The notes beneath the pieces were generated by a model. It was not told where the DNA came from. It searched no databases and was given only the letters and a program-made list of their open reading frames with translations. The translations under genes and the position numbers were made by a program. A stretch of 64,000 nt of DNA from the NCBI RefSeq assembly GCF_000014225.1, contig NC_008228.1:1116001-1180000 (forward strand). The letters are read 5' to 3'. Position 1 is the stretch's first letter. Each line of letters opens with the position of its first letter. The DNA is from Paraglaciecola sp. T6c. Lineage in GTDB: Bacteria > Pseudomonadota > Gammaproteobacteria > Enterobacterales > Alteromonadaceae. Shown piece by piece: positions 24,679 to 32,223 of this stretch.

Positions 24679-25278
24679 ATGAACAGTTTTAAAGCGATTG
24701 CACTGGCAATGTTACTAAGCACACACGTTGGCGTTGCTAGTGCAGCAGATGAAGACGGCAAATTTGCGGTTAAAGGTGCAGGAAAGCGCTTATGTAGTAA
24801 CTTTTTATTAGCGTCAGCGCAAAAGAGCACTGATTATTATTTGTATGGCGGATGGCTTGAGGGTTATATCAGTGCCTATAACCGATTTCAGCCCCAGAAC
24901 TATGATGCAACGCCGTGGCAAACAACAGAGCTACTGCTAGCGCTGTTGCAACAAGATTGTGAAAACGCTAAAGACACGCACTTTTTAACCGTTACCAATG
25001 GCTTGCTTAAAGCATTGTTTCCTATTCGTTTGTCTGCTGAATCTGCACTGGTCGTGATAGATGTGAATGACGCTAAAAGCTATTTTTACGTAGAAATTCT
25101 CAAACGCGCGAAACAAAGATTAATCAAAATGGACTATTTAAACGCGTTGGGAAGCGATGATTTCGATCAGGAGACATTAGATGCCTTTAAGCACTTTCAA
25201 CGTGATCGTGGTTTGGCCCAAACCGGCGTGCCAGATCAGAATACTCTGATGAATTTGTTTTTGAAAAAGTCTGGTTAA
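24679..25278 (+). CDS. Exported protein with C-terminal peptidoglycan-binding domain
   Basis: A 199-residue protein with a signal peptide (MNSFKAIALAMLLSTHVGVASA, cleavage near 22). The middle (about 30-120) is unrecognised, with LCSNFLLASAQKSTDYYLYGGWLEGYIS. The C-terminal 60 residues have the PG_binding_1 pattern: YLNALGSDDFDQETLDAFKHFQRDRGLAQTGVPDQNTLMNLF, the usual motif being DG-x-F-G..T..A-x-x-x-F-Q-x...G-L-x-x-x-G. It probably sits in the periplasm and binds the cell wall. It is a single gene; the gene at 25279 converges directly against its stop. Confidence 0.78.
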   Translation: MNSFKAIALAMLLSTHVGVASAADEDGKFAVKGAGKRLCSNFLLASAQKSTDYYLYGGWLEGYISAYNRFQPQNYDATPWQTTELLLALLQQDCENAKDTHFLTVTNGLLKALFPIRLSAESALVVIDVNDAKSYFYVEILKRAKQRLIKMDYLNALGSDDFDQETLDAFKHFQRDRGLAQTGVPDQNTLMNLFLKKSG

Positions 25279-25542
25279 TCAGACGAGTTTTACTGGATTG
25301 AGCAAGCGCACTCTTATGTCGTCCTGCTCAATCATAGTAAACACCCTAGGGCGAATTTCATCCTTCCACCACTGGTTATAGGTTTTCTTATATAAGGCCT
25401 GACGAGCTTGTTCGTCGTCAAACTCTCTTAACCACACAAACCATTCATCACCGTTTTCATCTTTATAAATATAAGTTTGCAGGACGCGCATACCTTGAGA
25501 TATTTGATAAGGCAGCAATTCTGCTTTTATACCAATCCGCAT
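25279..25542 (-). CDS. NIPSNAP-like small protein
   Basis: An 87-residue protein. The segment IYKDENGDEWFVWLREFDDEQARQALYKKTYNQWWKDEIRPRVFTMI looks like the C-terminal half of a NIPSNAP domain (strand, Trp-rich strand, FDDEEER, helix). A full NIPSNAP domain is about 100 residues, so it is short. The ATG at 25542 and the first residues (MRIG) lie in the end of the palindromic repeat element at 25529-25793. An in-frame ATG at 25491 (MRVLQTY) may be the older start. Its stop codon directly abuts the stop of the peptidoglycan-binding gene. Function unknown. Confidence 0.6.
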   Translation of the reverse strand: MRIGIKAELLPYQISQGMRVLQTYIYKDENGDEWFVWLREFDDEQARQALYKKTYNQWWKDEIRPRVFTMIEQDDIRVRLLNPVKLV

Positions 25543-25793
25543 TAATAAGTGCCCCCTCAGAATGCGTCCAGCAGTTTTTGATTAAGGCGTCGCTATGAAG
25601 TAATGGTTGTTCCCTTTCGAATAGTGAGAACGCAGAGCAAAAGCTGCTGGGGCATTCCTTTCAGGCGAGTTTTAAAAGGGCTTACACTGCTTTGCATGAC
25701 TTCGAAAGAGAACAACTATTCATTCAGTCATGCGCCTTGTTTAAGCCCTTTTAAACTCTCGCTGAGTGATCACTTATTAACGTGGAATGGTAT
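25529..25793. repeat. Roughly 265-bp palindromic repeat element (MITE-like)
   Basis: The ends are inverted copies: ATACCAATCCGCATTAATAAGTG at the left corresponds, with a few changes, to the complement of CACTTATTAACGTGGAATGGTAT at the right. Internal arms also pair: GGTTGTTCCCTTTCGAA near 25605 with TTCGAAAGAGAACAAC near 25698; GAGTTTTAAAAGGGCTTA near 25669 with TAAGCCCTTTTAAACTC near 25742; AGCAGTTTTTG near 25571 with CAAAAGCTGCT near 25638. No transposase gene is inside. I take it as a non-autonomous, interspersed, highly structured element; copy number cannot be judged from one window. Confidence 0.75.
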
Positions 25794-25863
25794 TATCCAT
25801 GCCAGCCAAGCTTGTTTCATATTCGGCTTTAATTTGTATTCACGTAACTCTACGATAGCCATT

Positions 25864-26643
25864 TCACTTAATTTGCTTTTTTAGTGGCTCACCAAAACGA
25901 AAAATCTGCCCTTCGCCGGGCTGCATTTTATGCCAATCTTCGTTTCCCGTGAGTGGCTCGGTGGCAATAACGGTCACAATGTCATTCGGTGTGGTTTCTT
26001 TAGCGAAGTCGATATCTACATCAATATCTGATAAGTGTGCCTTGCCAAAAGGAGCGCGACGGGTGATCCATTGCAATTTCGTCGAGCAAAATGCAAGTAA
26101 GTACTCACCATCAGTGATTAGCATATTAAATACGCCGAGCTTATTCAGTTTTTTGGCTTCACGCTGCAGAAAATTGAATGCGGATATGCGTTTACTTGGG
26201 CGCTTAGGGAAGCGATTATCTAATGCACTCATCAAATAGCAAAAAGCCCGCTCGCTATCGGTGGTGCCTACTGGGGTAAACCTGTCGATAGGTAAATCAG
26301 CGTAACCACTTAACTGCCCATTGTGGGCGTAGGTCCAGTTTCTGCCCCATAGCTCTCGGCTAAACGGATGCGTGTTTTCCATGCCGATACGGCCACGATT
26401 GGCCTGGCGCACGTGGGCAATAACGGCCGTGCTTTTAATCGGATAGTCAGAAACTAAGCGTGCTATTTCAGATTCGTAACTAGGCAGGCGATCCTTAAAA
26501 ATACACACCCCTTTTTGTTCGTAGAATGCCACGCCCCAACCGTCTCTGTGGGGGCCGACGCGGCCGCCCCTTTCCCGAAGACCCTTGAAACTAAAGCAAA
26601 TGTCAGTTGGAACATTCGCAGACATGCCTAATAACTCACACAT
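25864..26643 (-). CDS. Class II glutamine amidotransferase (YafJ-like)
   Basis: Cytoplasmic N-terminal-nucleophile amidotransferase of 259 residues. Cys2 of MCELLGMSAN is the predicted nucleophile after Met removal. Family features: HRDGWGVAFYE, AHVRQANRGRIGMENTHPF (substrate Arg), WTYAHNGQLSGY and GTTDSERAFCYLM, all typical of the YafJ/GATase_4 group. It has no synthase domain, so its acceptor is unknown. It stands alone; the palindromic element lies just beyond its 3' end. Confidence 0.9.
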   Translation of the reverse strand: MCELLGMSANVPTDICFSFKGLRERGGRVGPHRDGWGVAFYEQKGVCIFKDRLPSYESEIARLVSDYPIKSTAVIAHVRQANRGRIGMENTHPFSRELWGRNWTYAHNGQLSGYADLPIDRFTPVGTTDSERAFCYLMSALDNRFPKRPSKRISAFNFLQREAKKLNKLGVFNMLITDGEYLLAFCSTKLQWITRRAPFGKAHLSDIDVDIDFAKETTPNDIVTVIATEPLTGNEDWHKMQPGEGQIFRFGEPLKKQIK

Positions 26644-26804
26644 ATTTCATCCTGTGTATTGCTGATAAACAGATTATAACCCGATTGACGGGCAAACAGG
26701 ACCTACTGAATAAAGCGTCACGTGCAGAAATAACAAACGATGTGGCGGTTCCCTTCTAAAAATTGCGCTTATAGGAAGTGAGACTTAACAAACAGGAGTG
26801 TGAT

Positions 26805-27269
26805 ATGTGCTCAAGAGCGTTTCACCAACCAATAGCGTTTGGCACTAAAGCCTTGTTTTTTTCGGCTTGGCTGATTAGTTGGCCAGCGATAGCGATTCAG
26901 GCCAGCCCTGAGAATATTTTACGTGATGCCTCACTGAATAAATCAGACCCTAATTCTGATACAACGGCATTACTTTACTCATCTGCAAATGCAATGGACA
27001 ACCAATTAACGTCAATTTCATTACCTGCCAAAGCGCGCCCCAGACAAGCCATAAGCAGTAAACAGTCTGCTAAGCGACTATTGAGCGATAAACAACATGA
27101 AGTGATGCGCTTGGCGCTGATGGATGTGCCCAAAATAGCTTTCGTTAGTTGTCTTTTTCTAAGCTTCGCATGTCTGTTTCGTCGGCTAGCTCGACGTACT
27201 GCGCGTCAACTACAGTGCTCTGTTGGTCAGAGGTTTCGCGCTGTAAAAAGCGCAAAACTAAGTGGCTAG
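26805..27269 (+). CDS. Hypothetical membrane-anchored protein
   Basis: A 154-residue protein I do not recognise. I chose ATG 26805 because CAGGAG lies 7 bases upstream (the frame opens at GTG 26778). It has an N-terminal hydrophobic segment (ALFFSAWLISWPAIAIQA) that may be a signal peptide, a Ser/Ala/Asn-rich middle, and a second hydrophobic stretch near residue 117-130 (IAFVSCLFLSFACLF) followed by an Arg-rich tail (RRLARRTARQ). The arrangement suggests an exported N-terminus with a membrane anchor, perhaps a small sorting-type tail, but the tail continues for 25 residues. No neighbour suggests a function. Confidence 0.5.
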   Translation: MCSRAFHQPIAFGTKALFFSAWLISWPAIAIQASPENILRDASLNKSDPNSDTTALLYSSANAMDNQLTSISLPAKARPRQAISSKQSAKRLLSDKQHEVMRLALMDVPKIAFVSCLFLSFACLFRRLARRTARQLQCSVGQRFRAVKSAKLSG

Positions 27270-27549
27270 ATAACACCGTTTACAGTGCACTTAATAAATT
27301 AATTTATCGAAAATGAAAATAAATTGGCGGATTTGTAGTGGGAATTTCGCTGATAAGAAAAGCGACAAGATAAAGAGAGCAGAAGCCCTGCTTTTATCTT
27401 GATGAGAATGGAAGATGTGACGTCTTGGGATCCGCTATTAATGACTGGTTAAGCCATTGTAGCTGGGTCGCAAAGTTCTTCAATTGGCAGCTAGCTTGGG
27501 CAGTGAACAGTTTGTCGCGTGTTTCCCAGCTAAAACAAGGACAGCAATC
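27270..27549. other. Intergenic region with hairpin upstream of the RND operon
   Basis: About 280 bp. AAGATAAA near 27367 pairs with TTTATCTT ending at 27400, with GAGCAG/CTGCT inside, giving a strong hairpin but no long T-run. It may end the preceding gene or lie in the leader of the exporter operon. Confidence 0.4.
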
Positions 27550-29889
27550 ATGACCATGAAAATAGCCAGAAAAACCTATAAAGAACGTTATTTTACCTTC
27601 GTTATCCATAACCCAAAATGGATCCTACTGATCGCCACGCTGCTGATTGTCGCCATGGGAGTTGGGCTTAAACATGTTCACAAAGACCCCTCTGTGGATG
27701 CGTTTGTTCCTAACGATCATCCTGCTGCGCTTGCCAGAGATAGAGCAAGTGAACTGTTTGGCATTGAAGATCCCATCGTACTGGGCATTGTGGCTAACGA
27801 TAACCAATCTGCCTTTAGCGCCGATATTATTCAAGCGTTAGGCTTGATCCAACAGGACGTACGCGGGCTAGATAATGTTAAAAAAAATGCTCTGATCAGT
27901 ATTTTGACCGAGAATGCTATCTATGGGGATGAGGGGGATTTGCTCGTAGAGCCAATTCTACCGACGGGGGAGGTGACACATAACAAAGCGGTGATAGCGT
28001 TAGAGAGGTTGCGCAGCATGCCTATGATGGACGGCCTGCTTGCATCCAAAAACGGTGACACACTGACCTTAATCATACCGGTTCAAGACGCCAACCACGC
28101 GACGCAAACCTACCAACAGGTGCTGGCAATTGGCCAAACGCACCGGCCTGAGAATGCAGAGGTGCACGTGACCGGTGTGGCATCAATGAATGGGCGTTTG
28201 GCGCAGATGGTCAATCAAGATACGCGCATATTCATTCCTATGGCGATTATCACTGCACTGTTGGTGATCTTTATTGCTTTGCGTGAATGGCGTGGATTAC
28301 CCGGCCCATTATTGGTTATTGCTGGCTCGGCGGCGATGACAGTAGGCTTGATGGGGTGGTTGGATGCCAGATATTACTTAATCACCACGGCGTTGCCTGT
28401 GATCATTATGGCGATATCAATAGCTGATAGTTTGCATGTATCTACTATCTTTATGGAAAAATGCCGTGTTGAGCCAAGTAAAAGCAAGGCCGACTTGCTA
28501 TTGGCCACGCTCAATCAAACTTTCTTGCCCGTTACTCTGACGACGGTAACGACCGTTGCCGGGTTTGTGGGTCTGGCAATAGGCTCGTCAATGCAGCCCA
28601 TTGCCGAATTTGGCTGGTTTGCAGCATCCGGGGTGATCGCCGCGTGGATCTTGAGTTTAAGCGCCTTGCCTGCGGTTATGTTATTGATTGGGCTGGGCAG
28701 CAAAAAACAGCCACAATATGTACAAGACAGCCTAGTGGATGCGTTGGTTTATCGCCTAACGCAAAACGCGTTTAATCACCCTTGGACAACCTCTTCCAGC
28801 TTAATACTGGTACTTTGCGTCTTTATTTATTTTGCTACTCAAGCGCGATTCGATTATGAGCGCCAACGTTATTTTCAAGCGGATGAAGAGGTCCGTTTGG
28901 CTGACGTGACCTTAAATACCCATTTGCAAGGGCTCAATTTTTTAGATGTGGTGGTGTCAGGTAAACAAGCTGGCGATTTAATGACACCAGATGCGATGCA
29001 TGCCATAGCCATATTGCAGCAACGTATTAATAAGCTACCACTCGTGGTTAAAAGCACCTCCATCAGCGATTACATGGGGTTAATGCATCGGGCATTGACT
29101 AACGCATCTGTTGGTGAGTTACCTAGCGCTGAGCATGCGCCGGCACAGTACATGTTTTTATATGAGGCGGCAGGAGACCCAGGTGATTTCAAAGAGGAAA
29201 TTGACTTTACCTATCAGCATACCCTTATTCGCGCACAACTAACGACAGATCGATTTAGTCAGGTGAGTCCTGTGGTGTCTGAATTTGAGAGAATTGCTGA
29301 AATTTGGTCTCAGGAATATGATCTAGAGGCCAACGTGAGCGGACGAGTGGCGGTTAATTCAGGGTGGATGAAGCTACTCGGAGCTTCTCATTTTGCCGGA
29401 CTCGGTTTGGCTATTGCCTTTGTTTTTTGTGCTTCGCTTCTCGCCTTTCGCTCATTTTGGGCCGCATTATTGAGCCTGGTTCCGATACTTACAGGGGTCC
29501 TGTTTACCTATGCAATGATGGGGCTTTTAAAGATAGATATAGCCCCTGCTACCTCCATGACGGCGGCCATTTCAACTGGCTTGGGGGTCGACTTTGCCAT
29601 TCATCTTATCTCTGGTGTTCGCCAGTCACTACAAAAAGGCTCGAGCCCTCGTGCCGCTTTTAGCGGACATTATGTGGTCATTGCCAGAGCGTGCGTATTT
29701 TCAGCTGTGGCCTTGGCGTTTGCGTTGGGGGTTATCTGCTTAAGTTCAGCACCGCCATTGCAGTGGTTTGGTGCACTCGTGGCGTCTGCGTCTATTGGTA
29801 GCTTAGCAGGGGCAATTATTGTTATTCCGGCGTGTTACGCCCTGTGTGCACCCACGCCATTTGTTATCGATGTAAGAGGGAGTGTGTAA
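27550..29889 (+). CDS. RND-superfamily exporter (MMPL-like)
   Basis: Inner-membrane transporter of 779 residues with the RND plan: first membrane helix (WILLIATLLIVAMGVGL), large periplasmic domain, a block of helices (about 225-375), second helix group and second periplasmic domain, and a final block (about 615-760) with GVDFAIHLISGV. The sequence DADPSVDAF-like start (HKDPSVDAFVPNDHP) and motif IADSLHVSTIFME are typical of COG1033 predicted exporters. I chose ATG 27550 because AAGGA lies 9 bases upstream. Its stop overlaps the next start by one base. The substrate is unknown; with a LolA-like partner, lipid or lipoprotein cargo is plausible. Confidence 0.88.
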   Translation: MTMKIARKTYKERYFTFVIHNPKWILLIATLLIVAMGVGLKHVHKDPSVDAFVPNDHPAALARDRASELFGIEDPIVLGIVANDNQSAFSADIIQALGLIQQDVRGLDNVKKNALISILTENAIYGDEGDLLVEPILPTGEVTHNKAVIALERLRSMPMMDGLLASKNGDTLTLIIPVQDANHATQTYQQVLAIGQTHRPENAEVHVTGVASMNGRLAQMVNQDTRIFIPMAIITALLVIFIALREWRGLPGPLLVIAGSAAMTVGLMGWLDARYYLITTALPVIIMAISIADSLHVSTIFMEKCRVEPSKSKADLLLATLNQTFLPVTLTTVTTVAGFVGLAIGSSMQPIAEFGWFAASGVIAAWILSLSALPAVMLLIGLGSKKQPQYVQDSLVDALVYRLTQNAFNHPWTTSSSLILVLCVFIYFATQARFDYERQRYFQADEEVRLADVTLNTHLQGLNFLDVVVSGKQAGDLMTPDAMHAIAILQQRINKLPLVVKSTSISDYMGLMHRALTNASVGELPSAEHAPAQYMFLYEAAGDPGDFKEEIDFTYQHTLIRAQLTTDRFSQVSPVVSEFERIAEIWSQEYDLEANVSGRVAVNSGWMKLLGASHFAGLGLAIAFVFCASLLAFRSFWAALLSLVPILTGVLFTYAMMGLLKIDIAPATSMTAAISTGLGVDFAIHLISGVRQSLQKGSSPRAAFSGHYVVIARACVFSAVALAFALGVICLSSAPPLQWFGALVASASIGSLAGAIIVIPACYALCAPTPFVIDVRGSV

Positions 29890-30761
29890 TGAAACTCTTT
29901 AACGCAAAAAAATTGCCAACCGTGAGCCAAAAAGAAGACCGTATGAGCCGTATTTTCATGTGTTTTTGGGGATGCTGTTTACTCGCTATGCATGCGGTTT
30001 CAGCACAGGCCAATACCCAGTTGAGCGCCTTAGAATTAGCGAATAATGTGGTAGCCAGAGCGGCGAATGACGGTCGCGCGGGGAATATGCACTTTACCTT
30101 GCATAATGATGCTGGGGGGGTACGAAAACGCTCAGCGTTATTTGTTCATTCTGTTGATCAAGGCGATACCAAAATGGGAATATATTTTACCGCACCAGCG
30201 GCGCTGCAAAACACCGGTTTTTTAAGTTATGACAAGGTATCGGGCAGTGATGAAAATTGGCTGTATTTACCAGCGACAGATCGCGTGCGTAAGTTACCCG
30301 CGTCAAGCAAAGGTAACTATTTTATGGGAACGGACCTGACCTACGGAGATATTAAAGATAACTTCAAATTTACCCTAACAGATTGGGACTTCACTGTAGG
30401 CGAGAAGCAAGTGATTGAGCAAAAGGAATATTACGTCTTAAAAGGGACAACGAAAACGACCGCCAAAAAAGTAGAACTCGGGTACAGCAGTTTTATAGCG
30501 CTGATCGACCCTGAGACTTATTTCCCTTTGAAAATTGATTACACAGATACCGACGGATTGCCCCTAAAAACCATATCGGTAAAACGATTAGAGCGCATAG
30601 CCGATGCGTGGGTGGCAACCAACTTCACTGTGATGAATGCGCAACTCGCGCATAGAACGGACGTTGTGCTAAGTGATGTGAAACACATTCCAGACTTACC
30701 TGAAAGTATTTTGAGCGCTGATGAGCTCAGTTACGGCGTGCCCAATATCGCAGGGTTGTAG
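29889..30761 (+). CDS. LolA-like outer-membrane lipoprotein-sorting protein
   Basis: Exported protein of 290 residues. After a long N-region it has a signal segment (IFMCFWGCCLLAMHAVSAQA, cleavage near 45). The mature part has the pattern of the LolA-like family that accompanies RND exporters (ALELANNVVARAANDGRAGNM, TKMGIYFTAPAALQNTGFLSYDK, ENWLYLPATDRVRKLPASSKGNYFMGTDLTYGDI). It is likely a periplasmic carrier of a lipid. The ATG at 29889 overlaps the exporter's TAA by one base, and GAGGGAG precedes it, so expression is coupled. Confidence 0.88.
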   Translation: MKLFNAKKLPTVSQKEDRMSRIFMCFWGCCLLAMHAVSAQANTQLSALELANNVVARAANDGRAGNMHFTLHNDAGGVRKRSALFVHSVDQGDTKMGIYFTAPAALQNTGFLSYDKVSGSDENWLYLPATDRVRKLPASSKGNYFMGTDLTYGDIKDNFKFTLTDWDFTVGEKQVIEQKEYYVLKGTTKTTAKKVELGYSSFIALIDPETYFPLKIDYTDTDGLPLKTISVKRLERIADAWVATNFTVMNAQLAHRTDVVLSDVKHIPDLPESILSADELSYGVPNIAGL

Positions 30762-30812
30762 ATGGTTGGGTATGGTGGCAGCGAAACGCCGTTAAAGAAT
30801 GAAGGGAATAAC

Positions 30813-32213
30813 ATGAACAGTCATTCGTTTGTTTATAAGCGTCAGATCCCGCGAAAAGGATTGAATAATGCAGCCGTGTGCTCATTGCTCGCAGTTGCTG
30901 GGGTGTTTGCTCTTCAAGTCAAAGCAGAAGTGACGTTGCAGTCAAGCCAAGTTTCTTTGGAATATCGCGGGGCGATTAATTTAAGAGACAGTGAGTTGGA
31001 TCTGTCTAGAGTGAGTTTATGGTCCAAGCATAAGTTGAGATTGAGCCCGCAATGGAGCGCTCAGATAGACACCCTGTCTCAAGTCGCTTTTGAAGAAACT
31101 GGTCTGGGAAGCACAGACAATTACACCTCGTTTAATCGCCCCATTGTCGATAATTCAGAGACGCGTGTGGAGCTAACTCGGGCATTTTTAATGTGGCGTA
31201 AACGTGCCACCAGTTTCGTTATCGGCAAGCAAGTTACGCCTTGGGGCGTACTGGATGGCGTGCAAGTGACGGATCGATTCGATCCTGTGCGCCGCCGTGA
31301 CTTTGTTTTCACTGATACTCGCCCAGAACGGATCGCACGGTGGGGTGTACGTTGGCGTAGTAAATTTGATGGCTGGCGAGTAGATACCTCTTTTGCATTC
31401 GATGGAACGAGCACGCAACAGGCAAAAGTTGGTGATACCTTTTTTTTAACCTCGACCCGCTTTACTGGTGGATTATCAATTACTGATTTAGGTCTTTTGG
31501 GTCAAGAAAGCCATAGCCGTTTAGAGCAAGTCTTGATGATAAACACATCAAAACGAGAACATATAATCGCTCATAGTACCCTAGGAGTAAAAGTCGGCCA
31601 TGCACTGGGCGAAGGTGATATGTCGTTTATGTTATATCGAGGCCCTGATACCGACCCTGTCCTTAGGCTCGCCACGGCAATTACTGCAAATGCACCGATA
31701 AACGTCAGCTTCGATTACTTGCGCCGCACTGTGATAGGCGCCACTTATGATGTTACTCAAGATACGCTAGTGTGGCGAATGGAGCTGGCTTACATTCCCG
31801 ACCAGCCGTTAAATGTGCTTGCTGAAGTGCCATTAGCGCAAGCTCGCAGCAAGCGGCTGCTAATAGGGGGGGGACTTGACTGGAGCGCTCCTAACAACTG
31901 GTTTGTAAATGCCCAGTTAGTCGTGGACTATCTGGACAAAAAGCAATTTGAATTGGTGCGTCCAAGTACGGATACCTTGCTCACATTGCGCGCCCAGCGC
32001 AGTTTTTTTAACGCTAGGCTGCTATTTAAAATGGAACTTATGGGAAGTGTTAACCAAGGTGATGGCGCACTAAGACCGAGTATTTCTTATGATTACAGTG
32101 ACAACTTGAAACTACAAACCGGAATTGATTGGGCGTTTGGAGATCCCAATGGTCAGTTCGGGCAATTCAAAGACGCTTCACGGTGGTGGGCATCGGTTAA
32201 GTATACCTTTTAA
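30813..32213 (+). CDS. Predicted outer-membrane beta-barrel protein of the RND operon
   Basis: A 466-residue exported protein with signal peptide (cleavage after VKA near residue 37). It is rich in alternating strands and ends with an aromatic WWASVKYTF, typical of outer-membrane barrels assembled by BAM. Segments such as RAFLMWRKRATSFVIGKQVTPWG and DRFDPVRRRDFV recall the DUF1302-type barrels that accompany RND exporters, but I cannot confirm the family. I prefer ATG 30813, with AAGGG upstream, over the ATG at 30762 that directly follows the previous stop. It would complete an inner-membrane, periplasmic and outer-membrane export set. Confidence 0.8.
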   Translation: MNSHSFVYKRQIPRKGLNNAAVCSLLAVAGVFALQVKAEVTLQSSQVSLEYRGAINLRDSELDLSRVSLWSKHKLRLSPQWSAQIDTLSQVAFEETGLGSTDNYTSFNRPIVDNSETRVELTRAFLMWRKRATSFVIGKQVTPWGVLDGVQVTDRFDPVRRRDFVFTDTRPERIARWGVRWRSKFDGWRVDTSFAFDGTSTQQAKVGDTFFLTSTRFTGGLSITDLGLLGQESHSRLEQVLMINTSKREHIIAHSTLGVKVGHALGEGDMSFMLYRGPDTDPVLRLATAITANAPINVSFDYLRRTVIGATYDVTQDTLVWRMELAYIPDQPLNVLAEVPLAQARSKRLLIGGGLDWSAPNNWFVNAQLVVDYLDKKQFELVRPSTDTLLTLRAQRSFFNARLLFKMELMGSVNQGDGALRPSISYDYSDNLKLQTGIDWAFGDPNGQFGQFKDASRWWASVKYTF

Positions 32214-32223
32214 ATGCGGATAG

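Noticed and set aside
25603-25884. 93-codon frame inside the palindromic repeat element
   Set aside because: It runs through inverted repeats and into the antisense of the amidotransferase; no ribosome site or protein-like pattern.
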